This document shows positions 5,953 to 6,387 of a stretch of 6,387 bases of DNA, one piece after another. The notes beneath the pieces are model-generated. The model made no database searches. It was not told the DNA's origin and saw nothing but the letters and a program-made list of their open reading frames with translations. Origin of the DNA: Ruminiclostridium sp. (GTDB lineage: Bacteria; Bacillota; Clostridia; Oscillospirales; Oscillospiraceae); assembly GCA_021442645.1 (NCBI GenBank), contig JABUSR010000108.1:1-6387 (forward strand). The letters are read 5' to 3'. Position 1 is the stretch's first letter. Every line of letters begins with the position of its first letter. The position numbers were made by a program, and so were the translations under genes.

Positions 5953-5961
5953 ATTTTACCA
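5953..5961 (-). promoter_or_regulatory. Possible extended -10 for the phosphatase gene
   Basis: On the minus strand this reads TGGTAAAAT, an extended -10 pattern (TG-N-TAAAAT), about 104 bases before the phosphatase start. No convincing -35 is seen at 17 bp, which extended -10 promoters tolerate. It competes with the TAAAAT at 5887-5892. Confidence 0.3.
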
Positions 5962-5977
5962 CTTTTTTACGACCTGT

Positions 5978-6038
5978 TTTTAGTCAGAAAGTAGTAAAAT
6001 TTTAGTCAAAATCGGCTTTCCCCGACTAAATTACTACT
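5978..6038. repeat. Direct and inverted repeats beside the integrase, possible attachment end
   Basis: TTTTAGTCA occurs at 5978-5986 and 6000-6008, 22 bp apart, and its core is inverted as GACTAAA at 6024-6030. A larger inverted repeat joins 5990-6007 to 6024-6038: AGTAGTAA with TTACTACT outside, and TTTAGTC with GACTAAA inside. The block starts 17 bases after the integrase stop, where conjugative elements commonly keep integrase-binding sites and an element end. It could instead be a weak terminator for the integrase. The duplicated core cannot be found without the other end. Confidence 0.4.
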
Positions 6039-6055
6039 CGGTTTTCTGCCTGTCG

Positions 6056-6387
6056 TCAGGCCATAGATGCTTCTGCAAGAACCTTCTTCATGTCCTTCTT
6101 TGCGTCGTCAAAGGTCAGATGGGTGTAGGTATTCATAGTGACTGCGATCTCGGAATGTCCCATGATATACTGCAGGCATTTCGGGTTCATGCCTGCCCTT
6201 GCCATCTTTGAGCAGAAGGTGTGTCTGCAGACGTGCGGGGTGATAATCGGCAGCGGTTCTTTGTAGTGGGCGTTATACTTGGCACGGATATGCTGGAAGT
6301 AATGCTCCCAGTGCAGGGCCACCATAGGCATCCCGTTCTTGTCCAGAAAGAAGAATCCCGAACGGCCGTCGATCTCCGGCTCGAAGA
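6056..6387 (-). CDS. Tyrosine recombinase/integrase, C-terminal part
   Basis: Partial gene: 110 residues are visible and the N-terminus lies beyond the right edge, since the frame is open with no start needed (it begins FEPEIDGRSGFFFLDKNG). The catalytic domain end is clear: HVCRHTF gives the His and second Arg of the active site, MGHSEIAVT gives the next His, and the nucleophile is Tyr in MNTYTHLTFDD. The first catalytic Arg lies outside the window. The wording of these motifs is like integrases of Tn916/Tn1549-type conjugative elements and Gram-positive phages. By family it cuts and rejoins DNA at attachment sites through a 3'-phosphotyrosine. Its 3' end points at the AT-rich spacer 5850-6055, so the element probably extends to the right. 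It may be intact outside the window; nothing seen here is broken. Confidence 0.92.
   Translation of the reverse strand, partial: FEPEIDGRSGFFFLDKNGMPMVALHWEHYFQHIRAKYNAHYKEPLPIITPHVCRHTFCSKMARAGMNPKCLQYIMGHSEIAVTMNTYTHLTFDDAKKDMKKVLAEASMA

Noticed and set aside
5850..5954. Upstream extension of the phosphatase by 35 residues
   Set aside because: The family begins a few residues before the P-loop. The extension is basic and lies over the AT-rich leader, while ATG 5849 has AGGGAG upstream.

Overview
The window looks like chromosome from a high-GC, spore-forming member of the Clostridia, most likely an Oscillospiraceae-type gut bacterium. That placement is inferred. It rests on strong GGAGG-type ribosome binding sites, GC-rich codon use, a CotH-family kinase, and a conjugative-element type tyrosine recombinase. 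No marker gene fixes the species.

Layout, left to right. A two-component system is read leftward: an OmpR/PhoB-type response regulator (820-1497) and a membrane histidine kinase that overlaps it and runs off the left edge (1-827). A 168-bp divergent control region (1498-1665) follows. It holds a repeat array with an 11-bp period: four units facing right, plus a two-unit inverted copy facing left. Then comes a tight rightward three-gene operon: a VTC-type polyphosphate polymerase domain protein (1666-2352), a four-helix DUF4956 membrane protein (2367-3038), and a large surface CotH-family kinase with a split kinase domain and a C-terminal 29-residue tandem repeat (3051-5291). The operon ends at a strong hairpin terminator (5317-5362). 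A leftward low-molecular-weight protein tyrosine phosphatase converges on it (5388-5849). The right end has an AT-rich, repeat-bearing spacer (5850-6055) and the C-terminal part of a tyrosine integrase (6056-6387), which probably marks the edge of an integrated element lying mostly to the right.

How the parts may work together (inference). The kinase and regulator probably control both themselves and the VTC-DUF4956-CotH operon through the shared 11-bp repeats, whose GTTCACA units resemble PHO-box repeats. The operon pairs a predicted cytosolic ATP-to-polyphosphate polymerase with a membrane protein and an outward-facing atypical kinase. This suggests a phosphate-polymer or phosphotransfer system at the cell envelope, whose biochemistry I do not recognise as described. 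No intergenic stretch exceeds 300 bases.
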